In this document: piece by piece, positions 9,060 through 19,700 of the stretch
Numbering within the stretch: the first letter of the stretch is position 1
Layout: each line of letters opens with the position of its first letter
Assembly (NCBI GenBank): GCA_021780075.1
Contig: JAJXZL010000010.1
Coordinates: forward strand, 1 to 64,000
Reading direction: 5' to 3'
Length of the DNA stretch: 64,000 nucleotides
Source of the DNA: Acidobacteriota bacterium
GTDB taxonomy: Bacteria > Acidobacteriota > Terriglobia > Terriglobales > Acidobacteriaceae
Translations under genes and position numbers: made by a program
Notes under the pieces: generated by a model
Databases searched by the model: none
Seen by the model: the letters and a program-made list of their open reading frames with translations, nothing else
What the model was told of the DNA's origin: nothing

Positions 9060-10115
9060 ATGATTCGAGTGGGGTTGGTCGGTTTTGGAATGGCAGGAAG
9101 GGTGTTTCATGCGCCGCTGATTTCGTCGGTGGAAGGGCTGGAACTGGCTGCCGTGGTCGAGCGCAACTCCGACAAGGCGGCGGAGCGCTATCCGGACATC
9201 ATCACCTACCGCTCGCTGGATGCACTGCTGGCCGACAAGTCCATTGGACTGGTGGTAGTGGCAACACCCAACAGTACGCACTATCAGGTGGCGCGACAGA
9301 CACTGCAAGCCGGCAAAAGCGTGCTGGTGGATAAGCCGGTGGCTGTCAGCTCACAGGAAACGGCACAGCTGATCGAACTTGCCCGCGAACGCACACTGCA
9401 CATGATTCCGTTTTATAACCGGCGATGGGACAGCGATTTCCGGACGATTCAAAGAGTACTGCATGAACGATTGATTGGCCGGCTCGTACACGTTGAGTCA
9501 ACCTTTGACCGCTGGCGGCCCGGCCACGCTATCCGCGCATGGAAGGACGACCCGGATCAGGGCGGCATCCTGCTGGACCTGGGAACGCATATCGCAGATC
9601 AGGCACTGGCGCTTTTCGGCAAACCCGAGGCTGTCGGCGCGGAGGTCTTGCGAGAGCGCGATGGCGAGGGTCCAAACGACTCCTTCACAATACGACTCCA
9701 CTATCCGGATTTTCTGGTAACGCTGGGGGCCAACTTTCTGTCTGCGCTGGCACGGCCGCGCTTTCATCTGCGCGGGACCAAGGGAAACTACTGGAAGTGG
9801 GGACTGGACTTGCAGGAAGCGGAGCTCAATAAAGTAACGCGCATCACGGCGTCTGACTGGGGAGAAGAGCCGCCAGCCAACTGGGGCACGCTGAGCGTGG
9901 ATGTGGATGGAAGCATGCTGACCCGGGCCTTCGAGCCGGTTCCCGGTGATTATCGCCTCTACTATGCGGGAGTGCGCGATGCCCTGCTGGGCAAGGCCGC
10001 CGCGCCCGTTCAACCCGTTGCGGCCTGGCGCGTGGCGCGGCTGCTGGAGTGGGCCGTGGCCAGCGCGGAACAGCACCGCAACATAACCTGCGACTGGAGC
10101 GAGGAACCCGCTTGA
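9060..10115 (+). CDS. Gfo/Idh/MocA family oxidoreductase
   Basis: MIRVGLVGFGMAGRVFHAPLI, Rossmann fold, VDKPVAVSSQE; start chosen at internal ATG of track ORF 9033. Confidence 0.93.
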   Translation: MIRVGLVGFGMAGRVFHAPLISSVEGLELAAVVERNSDKAAERYPDIITYRSLDALLADKSIGLVVVATPNSTHYQVARQTLQAGKSVLVDKPVAVSSQETAQLIELARERTLHMIPFYNRRWDSDFRTIQRVLHERLIGRLVHVESTFDRWRPGHAIRAWKDDPDQGGILLDLGTHIADQALALFGKPEAVGAEVLRERDGEGPNDSFTIRLHYPDFLVTLGANFLSALARPRFHLRGTKGNYWKWGLDLQEAELNKVTRITASDWGEEPPANWGTLSVDVDGSMLTRAFEPVPGDYRLYYAGVRDALLGKAAAPVQPVAAWRVARLLEWAVASAEQHRNITCDWSEEPA

Positions 10116-10625
10116 ACAGGCTGGCGACCGGCCCAGTTCATCAAAGGACATGAGGCAGGAAAAGAACGAACGCGGAGTCCCGCAGCTCGTAGTGCGAATG
10201 TTTCTCCTGTTCTGCTGCAGGATGTATCCGGCAAAAGTGCCCGGCAACGTTAAGGCACCAGATGGCGTCGCACAGGTTCTAGCTCCTGACGGGCTGAGGT
10301 GACGCGGGCCGCGAGCTCTGTTTCTGTCATTGCAATAGACAATTCATCTCCCTATCGAATATTATGACTTTTTCGCAGCGGGTTAGGCACGTGGAGCGCG
10401 ACTTGCAAATCTCTGGTGTAGTGGCCTTCTCTAACGGCATTTGCCGTCTAATCGCCGACTATGCACCGCCTCGTATACGATCCAGTCTGCGTGCCGCAAA
10501 CGGTGCGACCGGCTCGCAGCAGGGGATGAAGCTGCGAAGAAGGCGTACGCGAGTTCTGCTTTCTCCTCATGATTCTGGCAGGCCGCAAGATTAGCTTGGG
10601 GCCGGCGACGGCAAGGCGGGTATGT

Positions 10626-11819
10626 ATGAAGCAATCGGAATCCGCAGTATTCGATCAGGCAGCACAGGCTCTGGACTCCTTCCAGATCGAGATTCCCTCC
10701 TGGGGATTCGCCAACACCGGCACGCGCTTTGGCAAGTTCACCCAGGCGGCGGCGGCATCCACGCTGGCGGAGAAATTCTCTGACGCGGCCGAGGTGAAAC
10801 GACTGACCGGCGCAACCCCAACACTGGCGCTGCACGTGCTTTGGGATCTGCCCAATGGTGTCCGCGATGTACCGCAGGTGCAGAACCTGGAGGAAAGCTT
10901 TGCAATTCGCGCCGGCTCCATCAATCCCAACCTTTTTCAGGATCAGGCATACAAATATGGCTCTCTATGCAGCCCGGAGGATAAGGTCCGCGAGCATGCG
11001 GTCGGGCACGTGCTGGAGTCGATCGAGATTGCCAAGCGCCTTGGCTCACGCGACCTGTCGCTGTGGCTGCCCGACGGCTCAAATTATCCCGGCACACAGA
11101 GCATCCGCAAGCGCATTGGCTGGCTGGAGGATGCGCTGCGCACCGTCCACGCGCACCTGGGGCCGGACCAGCGGTTGCTGATCGAGTACAAGCCCTTTGA
11201 GCCGGCCTTCTATCACACTGACATCGCCGACTGGGGCATGTCGTCGCATCTGGCGCGCGAGGCCGGCAGCCAGGCCCGCGTCCTGGTGGACACGGGCCAT
11301 CATTATTCGGCGCAGAATATCGAGCAGATTGTGGCATGGCTTCTGCATACCGGGTTACTCGGCGGCTTCCACTTCAACGATCGCCGCTATGCGGATGACG
11401 ACCTGACGCTCGGTTCCATTGATCCGTACCAGATTTTCCGTATCTTCCATGAGATTCATGCAGGAGCGGAAGACGGTCTGGACCCGGGTATCGCCTTCAT
11501 GATCGACCAGAGCCATAACCTGAAAGGCAAGATTGAGGCAACCGTCCAGACTGTGGTGACCGCACAGGAACTGTGGGTGAAGGCCGCGCTCGTCGATCGC
11601 AAGCAACTGGCGCGACTCCAGCAGTCCTGTGACCTGGTCGCCGCGGAAGAGCTTTTCCGCGGCGCATTCTGGCGCGACGTGCGCCCGCTGACGCGCGGCT
11701 GGCGCGAGGCGCGCGGACTGCCGGCCGATCCACTGGAGGCCTTGCGCAACGACGGCTACGTGGAGCGGGTAAGCAGGGAGCGCGCAGGGCGCAATACGAC
11801 AGTCAACAGTTATGCCTGA
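10626..11819 (+). CDS. rhaI: L-rhamnose isomerase / sugar isomerase (RhaI type)
   Basis: PSWGFANTGTRFGKF...LWDLPNGV...LLIEYKPFEPAFYHTDIADWG...VDTGHHYSAQNIEQ; adjacent rhamnose kinase and aldolase genes. Confidence 0.88.
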   Translation: MKQSESAVFDQAAQALDSFQIEIPSWGFANTGTRFGKFTQAAAASTLAEKFSDAAEVKRLTGATPTLALHVLWDLPNGVRDVPQVQNLEESFAIRAGSINPNLFQDQAYKYGSLCSPEDKVREHAVGHVLESIEIAKRLGSRDLSLWLPDGSNYPGTQSIRKRIGWLEDALRTVHAHLGPDQRLLIEYKPFEPAFYHTDIADWGMSSHLAREAGSQARVLVDTGHHYSAQNIEQIVAWLLHTGLLGGFHFNDRRYADDDLTLGSIDPYQIFRIFHEIHAGAEDGLDPGIAFMIDQSHNLKGKIEATVQTVVTAQELWVKAALVDRKQLARLQQSCDLVAAEELFRGAFWRDVRPLTRGWREARGLPADPLEALRNDGYVERVSRERAGRNTTVNSYA

Positions 11820-11841
11820 AACAGGTTATGCTTGTTCGCAG

Positions 11842-11859
11842 CGTTTCGGTAATGAAACG
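11842..11859. promoter_or_regulatory. Inverted repeat upstream of the IclR-HTH fusion regulator
   Basis: CGTTTC-ggtaat-GAAACG, 20 nt before the TTG start; possible autoregulatory site. Confidence 0.3.
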
Positions 11860-11879
11860 GCACCCACGGAGACGAACGG

Positions 11880-12992
11880 TTGCGCAAAGCGAAGATCAAG
11901 CGGCTCTACCTGATTCCTATTCTTTCAAAGGCGCTCGACGTGCTCGAATTGCTGGAGCAGAACAACGCTCCCGCCACGCTTGAAGACGTCTTCCAGAAAA
12001 CGCACATTTCCAAAACCAGCGTCTATCGCATTTTGAAGACGCTGGTGCACCGCGGCTATGTGGCCCAGTCGCAGGACGGGCAATACCGCCTTGTCTCGCG
12101 CCCGCGGCGGCTGCGCTTCGGCTTTGCGGTGCAGAGCGGCGAGATGCCCTTCTCCGTAGCCATGGCACAAAGCGTCACCGCGGCTGCCGCGGCGGCAGGC
12201 GTAGAACTGCTGACGCTCGATAATCGCCAGGACCCCGATGTCGCCATTCAGAACGCCCACGAGTTTGTACAGAAGCGCGTGGACCTGGTGCTTGAATTTC
12301 AGGTCGAGGAGCACGTGGCGCCGCACATCGCCAACATCTTCAAAAAGGCCGACATTCCGCTGGTCGCAATCGACGTGCCCCATCCCAACGCAACTTACTT
12401 TGGCGTGGATAACTTTGAGGTGGGCTTTGAAGCCGGCTCCCTGCTGGGCCAGTATGCCCTGCGCAAGTGGAAAGGCCGGGTGGACTGGGTGCTCGGCGTG
12501 GGATTTTCCGAGGCCGGCAACTTCGTCCAGAGCCGCATTTCCGGCGCGTTCGAGGGGATTCGAGAGCGGCTCAAGGACCTGCCCGCGGACCGCTACGTGC
12601 GGCTTGAGGGGCGCGGCATGCGCGAGCCCAGCCGCCTGGCTGTTTCCGACTTTCTCCGCAACCGCCGCAAAGGACAGCACATTCTGGTGGCCGCCGCCAC
12701 TGATTCCAGCGCATTGGGCGTCCTGGATGCCGCGCGCCTTACGGGCCGCGAAGAGGATTTCGCCATCGCCGGGCAGGATTGCATCCCCGAAGTGCTCGAA
12801 GAGATGCGCACCGGAAAAAGCGCAATCGTGGGGTCGATCTCCCATGAGGCGGAGGGCTACGGTCCCCGGCTCATCCAGCTTGGCATTGCCCTGCTGCGCG
12901 GCTACACCGTGCCGCCCTATAACTATGTGCGTCACCGCGTTGTCACGCCAGACAACCTGGATGGCAGTCCTGCGGAAGAACCCGAAGCGTAA
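11880..12992 (+). CDS. Transcriptional regulator: N-terminal IclR-type winged HTH fused to periplasmic-binding-protein-like sugar-binding domain
   Basis: TTG start; LSKALDVLELLEQNNAPATLEDVFQKTHISKTSVYRILKTLVHRGYVAQSQDGQYRL (IclR HTH) followed by VELLTLDNRQDPDVAIQNAHEFVQKRVDLVLEFQVEEHVAPHIANIFKKADIPLVAIDVPHPNATYFGVDNFEVG (Peripla_BP-like). Confidence 0.85.
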   Translation: MRKAKIKRLYLIPILSKALDVLELLEQNNAPATLEDVFQKTHISKTSVYRILKTLVHRGYVAQSQDGQYRLVSRPRRLRFGFAVQSGEMPFSVAMAQSVTAAAAAAGVELLTLDNRQDPDVAIQNAHEFVQKRVDLVLEFQVEEHVAPHIANIFKKADIPLVAIDVPHPNATYFGVDNFEVGFEAGSLLGQYALRKWKGRVDWVLGVGFSEAGNFVQSRISGAFEGIRERLKDLPADRYVRLEGRGMREPSRLAVSDFLRNRRKGQHILVAAATDSSALGVLDAARLTGREEDFAIAGQDCIPEVLEEMRTGKSAIVGSISHEAEGYGPRLIQLGIALLRGYTVPPYNYVRHRVVTPDNLDGSPAEEPEA

Positions 12993-13140
12993 CGGCCTAT
13001 CGGGAGCCATAACCAGAGGCCGGAGCGGTGGAGCAGTCGCAATTCTGCGGCCTGATTGTTCAAATAAGGAATACTTTTCCTATTGATTCTGATGTGGTAT
13101 CGTTCTGTTGACTCTTGAATCTCCCCGCACGGTGGTTTCT

Positions 13141-15360
13141 ATGACTCAGGCAACATTCGCTTCGCCCGCCCTCAAGTTCCTTGAAGACCGCTGGGACCCC
13201 AGCCTGGCCGCGACCCTCGACGAGCCGGAGCTTCTCCGCTATCGCTCCAACCTGCTGGGGTCGGACTTGCGCATCACAAACTTTGCGGGCGGCAACACCA
13301 GTTCCAAGATCATGGAAATTGACCCGCTGACCGGCGAACCCGTCGAGGTGCTTTGGGTGAAGGGCTCCGGCGGCGACCTGGGCAGCATGAAGCGCGCTGG
13401 CTTTGCCACACTCTTCTTCCACAAACTGCTGGCTCTTGAACGCAGCTACAAGGGCGTGGACACCGAAGATGATATGGCGGCAATGTATCCGCTGTGCACC
13501 TTCCGCAACAATCCCGTTGCCGCGTCCATTGACACGCCGCTGCACGGCTTCCTTCCCTTTCCGCACGTCGATCACCTGCATCCCGACTGGGGCATTGCGC
13601 TAGCGGCATCAGCCAACGGCAAAGTCAAGATGGAAGAGTTCAACCGCGAGTTCGGCCACAGGCTGGTGTGGGTGCCGTGGCAGCGCCCCGGCTTTGAACT
13701 GGCCATGATGATGAAGCGCGCGGTCGCCGCAAATCCTGAGTGCCATGGCATTGTGCTGGGCGGCCACGGACTCTTCACCTGGGGCCAGACGCAGCGTGAG
13801 TGCTATGTGAATACGCTCACCGTGATTGACCAGATAGGCCAGTTCATTCAACGGCACGGCATCGCCAAAGGACCGGTGCGCTTCGGCGGCGAGGCTGTTC
13901 CCGCGCGTGCGGATCGCAAAGAGCTAGCCGTGCAGATTGCGCCCTTTCTGCGCGGCAAGGTGAGCACGCAGAATCGCTGGATCTCCAGTTTCACCGACGC
14001 GGCTGATGTGTTGCAGTTTGTAAATTCAGCCCACGCAAAAGAGCTTGCCTTCCTGGGCACAAGCTGCCCCGATCACTTTATCCGCACCAAGATTCGGCCG
14101 CTGTTTGTGCCGTGGGCAGCGGGCGCGAGCCTGGACGATCTTAAGCGGCAAATCGAGAAGTCGCTCGACGAATACCGCGAGCAATACCGCGCCTACTATC
14201 ACTCGTTTGCCACGCCGGACTCGCCTGCACTGCGCGACGCAAGCCCGACGATCGTGCTCATCCCCGGGCTGGGCATGTTCAGCTTTGGAAAGAACAAGAC
14301 TGAAGCGCGCATCACCGGCGAGTTCTACACCAACGCCATTCACGTCATGGAAGGAGCAAGCCTGCTCGGCGATGGTGAGATAAAAGGCACGGTGCCGCAG
14401 TGCGCCGAGGGCGTGGACCCGGCCAGCTTCAAGGTCTTCACCAACTATGTAGCGCTGCCGGCTCTTGAAGCGTTCCGCATTGAATATTGGGCGCTGGAAG
14501 AGGCCAAGCTGCGCCGCCAGCCGCCGGAGAAGGAACTGAGCCGCCGCATCGCTCTCGTGGTCGGCGGAGGCAGCGGCATTGGCCGCGAGGTAGCGCTGCT
14601 GGCTGCGGCGCGCGGCGCGCACGTGATGGTGGCTGACCGCGACGAAGCAGCGGCGGCCCACGTTGCCGATGAATTGAGGACCATCGCGTCCAAAGAGTTT
14701 GTCGCCGTGACGCCTGTCGATATCCGCAACCGCGAAGCCATTGGCAAGGCGCTGCGGGCAACTGTGGCTGCCTTTGGCGGCGTGGACATCCTGATCAACA
14801 CGGCTGCCATGTTTCCGTCTTCTCCTGACGGCGTGATCAGCGACGCGCAGTGGGCCACCACGCTCGATGTAAACGTGACCGCCAACTATCTTCTGGCGGA
14901 TGAGGCAGGCAAGCTGTTCAACGAGCAGGGGCTTGACGGCTCCATCGTCCTCACCAGTTCGGCCAACGCGGTCGTCGCCAAGCGCGGCAGCGAGGCGTAT
15001 GACGTGAGCAAGGCTGCGTTGTCGCACCTGGTCCGCGAACTGGCCGTTGCGCTCTCGCCGCGCGTGCGTGTGAACGGCATCAGCCCGGCGACCGTGGTGA
15101 AAGGCTCAACGATGTTTCCGCGCGATCGCGTGCGCGCCTCGCTCACCAAGTACAGCATTGCTTTTGAAGAGTCCCAGAGCGATGAGGAACTGCGCAGCCT
15201 TCTTGCCGGCTTCTACGCAAAACGTACGCTGACGCATCAACCGATTGACCCGGCGGACTGCGCTGAGGCGATTCTCTTCCTCGCCAGCCCGCGGGCGCGG
15301 TGCACCTCCGGCCACCTGATCCCGGTGGACGGCGGACTCACCGAGGCATTTTTGCGGTGA
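13141..15360 (+). CDS. rhaEW: Bifunctional rhamnulose-1-phosphate aldolase / short-chain dehydrogenase (RhaEW type)
   Basis: N-terminal class II aldolase (GGNTSSKI, GIVLGGHGLFTWG) plus C-terminal SDR (ALVVGGGSGIGREVALL, YDVSKAALSHLVRELA); same architecture as B. subtilis YuxG. Confidence 0.92.
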   Translation: MTQATFASPALKFLEDRWDPSLAATLDEPELLRYRSNLLGSDLRITNFAGGNTSSKIMEIDPLTGEPVEVLWVKGSGGDLGSMKRAGFATLFFHKLLALERSYKGVDTEDDMAAMYPLCTFRNNPVAASIDTPLHGFLPFPHVDHLHPDWGIALAASANGKVKMEEFNREFGHRLVWVPWQRPGFELAMMMKRAVAANPECHGIVLGGHGLFTWGQTQRECYVNTLTVIDQIGQFIQRHGIAKGPVRFGGEAVPARADRKELAVQIAPFLRGKVSTQNRWISSFTDAADVLQFVNSAHAKELAFLGTSCPDHFIRTKIRPLFVPWAAGASLDDLKRQIEKSLDEYREQYRAYYHSFATPDSPALRDASPTIVLIPGLGMFSFGKNKTEARITGEFYTNAIHVMEGASLLGDGEIKGTVPQCAEGVDPASFKVFTNYVALPALEAFRIEYWALEEAKLRRQPPEKELSRRIALVVGGGSGIGREVALLAAARGAHVMVADRDEAAAAHVADELRTIASKEFVAVTPVDIRNREAIGKALRATVAAFGGVDILINTAAMFPSSPDGVISDAQWATTLDVNVTANYLLADEAGKLFNEQGLDGSIVLTSSANAVVAKRGSEAYDVSKAALSHLVRELAVALSPRVRVNGISPATVVKGSTMFPRDRVRASLTKYSIAFEESQSDEELRSLLAGFYAKRTLTHQPIDPADCAEAILFLASPRARCTSGHLIPVDGGLTEAFLR

Positions 15361-16787
15361 TTGCACAAGGGGATCTGCCCGCTGAAAACAAGGCGCGTGT
15401 CGCCATCGACCTGGGTGCGGAAAGCTGCCGAGTCTCCCTGCTCCGCTGGCGCGATGGCGGCCCTTTGATTGAGCTGATTCATCGCATTCCAAACGGCCCG
15501 GTGCACCGGGACAACTCGCTGCACTGGCCACTGGCCGCCATCCTCAGCGGCATCGAGGAAGGCCTGCGAAAAGCAGCGGAACAAGCGCCTGAGGGCATCG
15601 CCTCCATTGCCGTGGACGGCTGGGCGGTGGACTACGTTCGCCTGGGCGCGGATGGCAAGCCTCTGCGCGAACCCTATTGCTACCGCGACGAGCGTACCCT
15701 CGCCAGCAAAGATGCCGTGGATGCGATCGTACCGCCCAAGGAACTCTTTTGCCTCACGGGCGCGCAGCCTTTGCGCATCAACACGCTGTACCAGTTGCTC
15801 GCAGACCCCGCCTGCGGCATCGACGCGCATGCGCCCTGGGTATGTCTGCCGGAGTACGTTCTCTATTGGCTGGGTGGAAAGCGCGTGGCCGAGTACACCA
15901 ACGCCACGCACACGGGCCTGATCGACCTTGAAACCGGTGACTGGTCGCGCGCGCTCTTCGAGCGACTCGGGCTCGTGTTCGACGCTGCACCGCCCATTGT
16001 GCCTGCCGGAACCGTCGTGGGCCGCGTGCAGGGCCCGCTGGCAGCGCTCGATGCCTTCAGCGAAACAGACTTGATTGCGCCAGCATGCCACGACACCGCT
16101 TCCGCCATTGCCGGAATTCCCGTCAGCCTGGAGTCCACCGCCTACATCTGTTCCGGCACATGGTCGCTGGTCGGTACGCTCGTCCATAAGCCCATTACGC
16201 GGACTGAAGCGATGGAAGCCCGCTACACCAACCAGGGCGCTGCGTCCGGCGGATTCTGCTTCCACACAAACGTCAACGGCATGTGGCTGGTGAAGCAGTG
16301 CATGGATGCGTGGAGCACACAGGGCCGCACCTGGACCATCGAAGACCTCGTCCGTGAGGCTGCCGCCCGCAGCGCTCCCGGCATCATCGACGTGGATGCC
16401 GAGCCGCTGCTGCTCGACGGAAACATGCTCGAACGCATCAACCACGAGCTCAGCCTGCGCGGCTTCGCAACAATTCCCGACGTAGCAGGCAATGAGCCGC
16501 TGTTTGCACGCGTCATCTTTGAGAGTCTCGCCAGCCGTTACGCCTCTGCGCTCACTCATCTGGAAGAGATGCTGGGCCGCAAGCTCGATCGCATCCACGT
16601 GCTTGGCGGAGGCAGCCGCAACAGATTGCTGACGCAGTTGACTGCGCAGCGCACCGGCCTGCCCGTTAAAGCGGGCGAGGCCGAAAGCTCAACCATCGGC
16701 AACTTTGCGGTGCAGTTGGCGGCAGGCAGCAGGACGCTCAGCATCGAAGCCGTGCGCGCATGGGCGGCGCGCTTGTGCGCTTCCTAG
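15357..16787 (+). CDS. rhaB: Rhamnulokinase (FGGY family)
   Basis: VAIDLGAESCRVSLLRW, DGWAVDYVRLGADGKPL, CSGTWSLVG, HVLGGGSRNRLLTQLTA; GTG start overlapping the upstream TGA (gtga). Confidence 0.93.
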   Translation: MIAQGDLPAENKARVAIDLGAESCRVSLLRWRDGGPLIELIHRIPNGPVHRDNSLHWPLAAILSGIEEGLRKAAEQAPEGIASIAVDGWAVDYVRLGADGKPLREPYCYRDERTLASKDAVDAIVPPKELFCLTGAQPLRINTLYQLLADPACGIDAHAPWVCLPEYVLYWLGGKRVAEYTNATHTGLIDLETGDWSRALFERLGLVFDAAPPIVPAGTVVGRVQGPLAALDAFSETDLIAPACHDTASAIAGIPVSLESTAYICSGTWSLVGTLVHKPITRTEAMEARYTNQGAASGGFCFHTNVNGMWLVKQCMDAWSTQGRTWTIEDLVREAAARSAPGIIDVDAEPLLLDGNMLERINHELSLRGFATIPDVAGNEPLFARVIFESLASRYASALTHLEEMLGRKLDRIHVLGGGSRNRLLTQLTAQRTGLPVKAGEAESSTIGNFAVQLAAGSRTLSIEAVRAWAARLCAS

Positions 16788-19700
16788 CTCACGGGCTGCA
16801 CGGTTCCCTTGCCCACCAGTTCTTCCACGCGCTCTATCCAGCCGCGATCTGCGGCCACGCTCATTTGCTCCGGCTCAAGAATCACGGCATACTCGCCCTT
16901 CATCTCAAGGTGAAGCATCACCTTCCCCGGCCCCGGCGCAGCGTCAGCAGCAATCTTCAATGCGGCAAACATCTCCTCTGTTGCGCGCTCGAGATTGATG
17001 CGAATGCGCACGCTTCCGGGCAGCTTGACCTGCACATCGTCAAGCGACTGAATTGCGCTGATGGAGATCTTCGGCGCAGAATCCTCTTCGCCCATGAGCA
17101 CGCCGCGAATCAGCACAGGCGCCTCCATCTTCAATTGGCCTGAGAGTCGCTCGTAGTCGCGCGAGAAGCAGATCAGGTCAATCTTGCCGCTCGCATCTTC
17201 CAGCGCCGCCTGCGCGTAGAGCTTCTGGTCACGCTTGCTCTTCTGCACGCGCAGACCTTGAATCATGCCAGCCACCTGAATCTCGGCCGCGGGATCGGAC
17301 TGCGAGCCCCAGCGACGCTCAGGCGGCTTGCGCTCCAGCGCTTCAGACACAGGAATGACTCCCGGCAGATTGCGCAGCTTTTCGGCATACTTGTCCAGCG
17401 GGTGACCTGAGACGAAGAAGCCCAGTACCTCTTTCTCATTCGCCAGCCGCTCGCTCTCTTCCCAGTCAGCCACGCGCGGCAGGTCGTCTCCGCCGCGGCC
17501 CGGCACCGGCGCTTCATTGAAGAGCCCGAAAAGGCCAGTCTGCCCCTGTGCTGCATCGCGCTGTGCCTTCTGCGCACGTTCCATTGCCTTGTCCACGACG
17601 TTCATCAGCTGCCCGCGCGTGCCCAGCGTATCCAGCGCACCGGCTTTGATGAGTGACTCAATCACGCGCTTGTTCATCACGCGCAAATCAACCTTCTCGC
17701 AGAACTCCCAGAAGCTGGTGAAGCGGCCGCCCACCTCCTCGCGCGCCTTCATGATGGACTCGATCGCATTGCCGCCCACATTTTTGACTGCGGCAAGGCC
17801 GAAGCGAATGGCTGCGCCATGCGGCGTGAACTGCGCGCCGGACGCCTGCACGTCGGGCGGTTCCACGGCAATGCCCATCTCGCGGCACTCGCCGATGTAC
17901 TTCACCACGTTCTCCGGCTTCGAGGTTTCGCTCGTCAGCAGCGCCGCCATGAACTCCACCGGAAAGTGCGTCTTTAAATAAGCCGTCTGATACGCCACCA
18001 GCGCGTATGCCGCCGAGTGCGATTTGTTGAACCCGTACCCCGAGAACTTCGCCATTTGGTCGAAAATCTCGTCCACCACGTTCTTCGGATGCCCCAGCGC
18101 CGCCGCGCCGCTCATGAAGCGGTCCCGCTGCTCCGCCATTGCCTCGGCATTCTTCTTTCCCATCGCGCGCCGCAGCAGGTCGGCCTCGCCCAGCGAGTAG
18201 TTCGCCAGCACATTGGCGATCCGCATCACCTGCTCCTGGTAGACGATCACGCCCAGCGAGTCCTTCAGAATCCCCTCAAGCTCTGGTAGCAGAAACTCAA
18301 CCTTGCGCCTGCCCCACTTCCGCTCGATGAAGTCGTCGATCATGTCCATCGGCCCCGGGCGATAAAGCGCATTCAGAGCCGTGAGTTCCTCCACCGTATC
18401 TGGCTTGTACCGTCGCAAAATGTCGCGCATCCCGCTCGACTCAAACTGAAACACGCCTGACGTCAGCGCGGTATGAAACACCTTGCGGAACGTCTCCGGA
18501 TCGTCCGGTGGAACCATGTCGATGTCCAGCTTTTCCCCGCGCGTCTGCTCAATCAGCTTCAGGCAATCGGTGATCACCGTCAGCGTCGCGAGGCCCAGGA
18601 AGTCCATCTTCAACAGCCCCATCTTCTCCACCGCCTTCATGTCATAGGCGGTCACGATTTCGTCGTTCTTCGTCTTGTTCAGCGGAACCAGTTCGGTCAA
18701 AGGCCGTGGCGCAATCACCACCGCGGAGGCGTGTACGCCCGATCCGCGTACCAGCCCCTCCAGCTTCTTTGCCGTATCGATCAGTTCTCGAACCTGCTTG
18801 TCGCCGTCGTACGCCTTGCGCAGGTCAGGCGACTCTGCCAGGGCCCGGTCCAGCGTCATGCCCACTGTTGCCGGCACCAGCTTCGCAATGCGGTCCACGT
18901 CCCCGTAAGGCATGTCCATCGCGCGCCCGCAGTCCTTGATGGACGCCTTGGCCGCCATCGTATTGAACGTGATAATCTGCGCCACCTGCTCGCGGCCATA
19001 CTTGCGCGTCACATAGTCGATCACTTCGCCGCGGCGGTTCTGGCAAAAGTCCACGTCAATATCCGGCATCGTCACGCGCTCCGGATTCAGGAAGCGCTCA
19101 AAGAGCAGCACATTCTGCATCGGATCGATGTTCGTGATCTCCATCGCATAAGCAACCAGCGATCCCGTCGCCGAGCCTCTTCCCGGTCCAACCGGAATCT
19201 CATGGTCGCGCGCGTACTTGATAAAGTCCCACACGATCAGGAAGTAGCCCGAGTACTTCATCTGCTTGATGATGCCGATCTCAAAGTTCAACCGGGATTC
19301 GTATTCGTGCACCGGCGTGCGCAGTACCCCGCGCGCCTCCAGGTTGCGCACCGCCGTCTCAAGGCGTTTCTTCAGGCCCTCGCGGCACACCTGCTCAAAG
19401 TAGCTGTCGATGGTGTGGCCCTGCGGCACCGCAAACGCGGGAAATGGATCGTCCACCGCGTGCAGCTTGAACTGGCAGCGCTCCGCAATCTCCATCGTCC
19501 GCTGCATCACGCCCGGCGAGTCAGGGAAAAGCCGCCCCATTTCGTCGGCACTCTTCACAAAAAACTGATCGCTGTCGAACCGGAATCGTTCCGCGTCATG
19601 CACCTTGGAGCCGGTCTGCACGCACAGCATTACATCGTGCGCATTGTGGTCCTCGCCGCACAGGTAGTGCGAGTCATTGGTAAGCACCATCGGGATCTCA

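Noticed and set aside
10364-10594. 76-aa ORF upstream of rhaI
   Set aside because: Arg/Ser-rich composition, no SD, no family resemblance; treated as non-coding.
11925-13010. 361-aa minus-strand ORF opposite the IclR-HTH/PBP regulator
   Set aside because: Shadow ORF with no protein-family signal; plus-strand frame carries the HTH and PBP motifs.
15237-16598. 453-aa minus-strand ORF opposite rhaB
   Set aside because: Antisense artefact of high GC third positions; RhaB motifs are intact on the plus strand.
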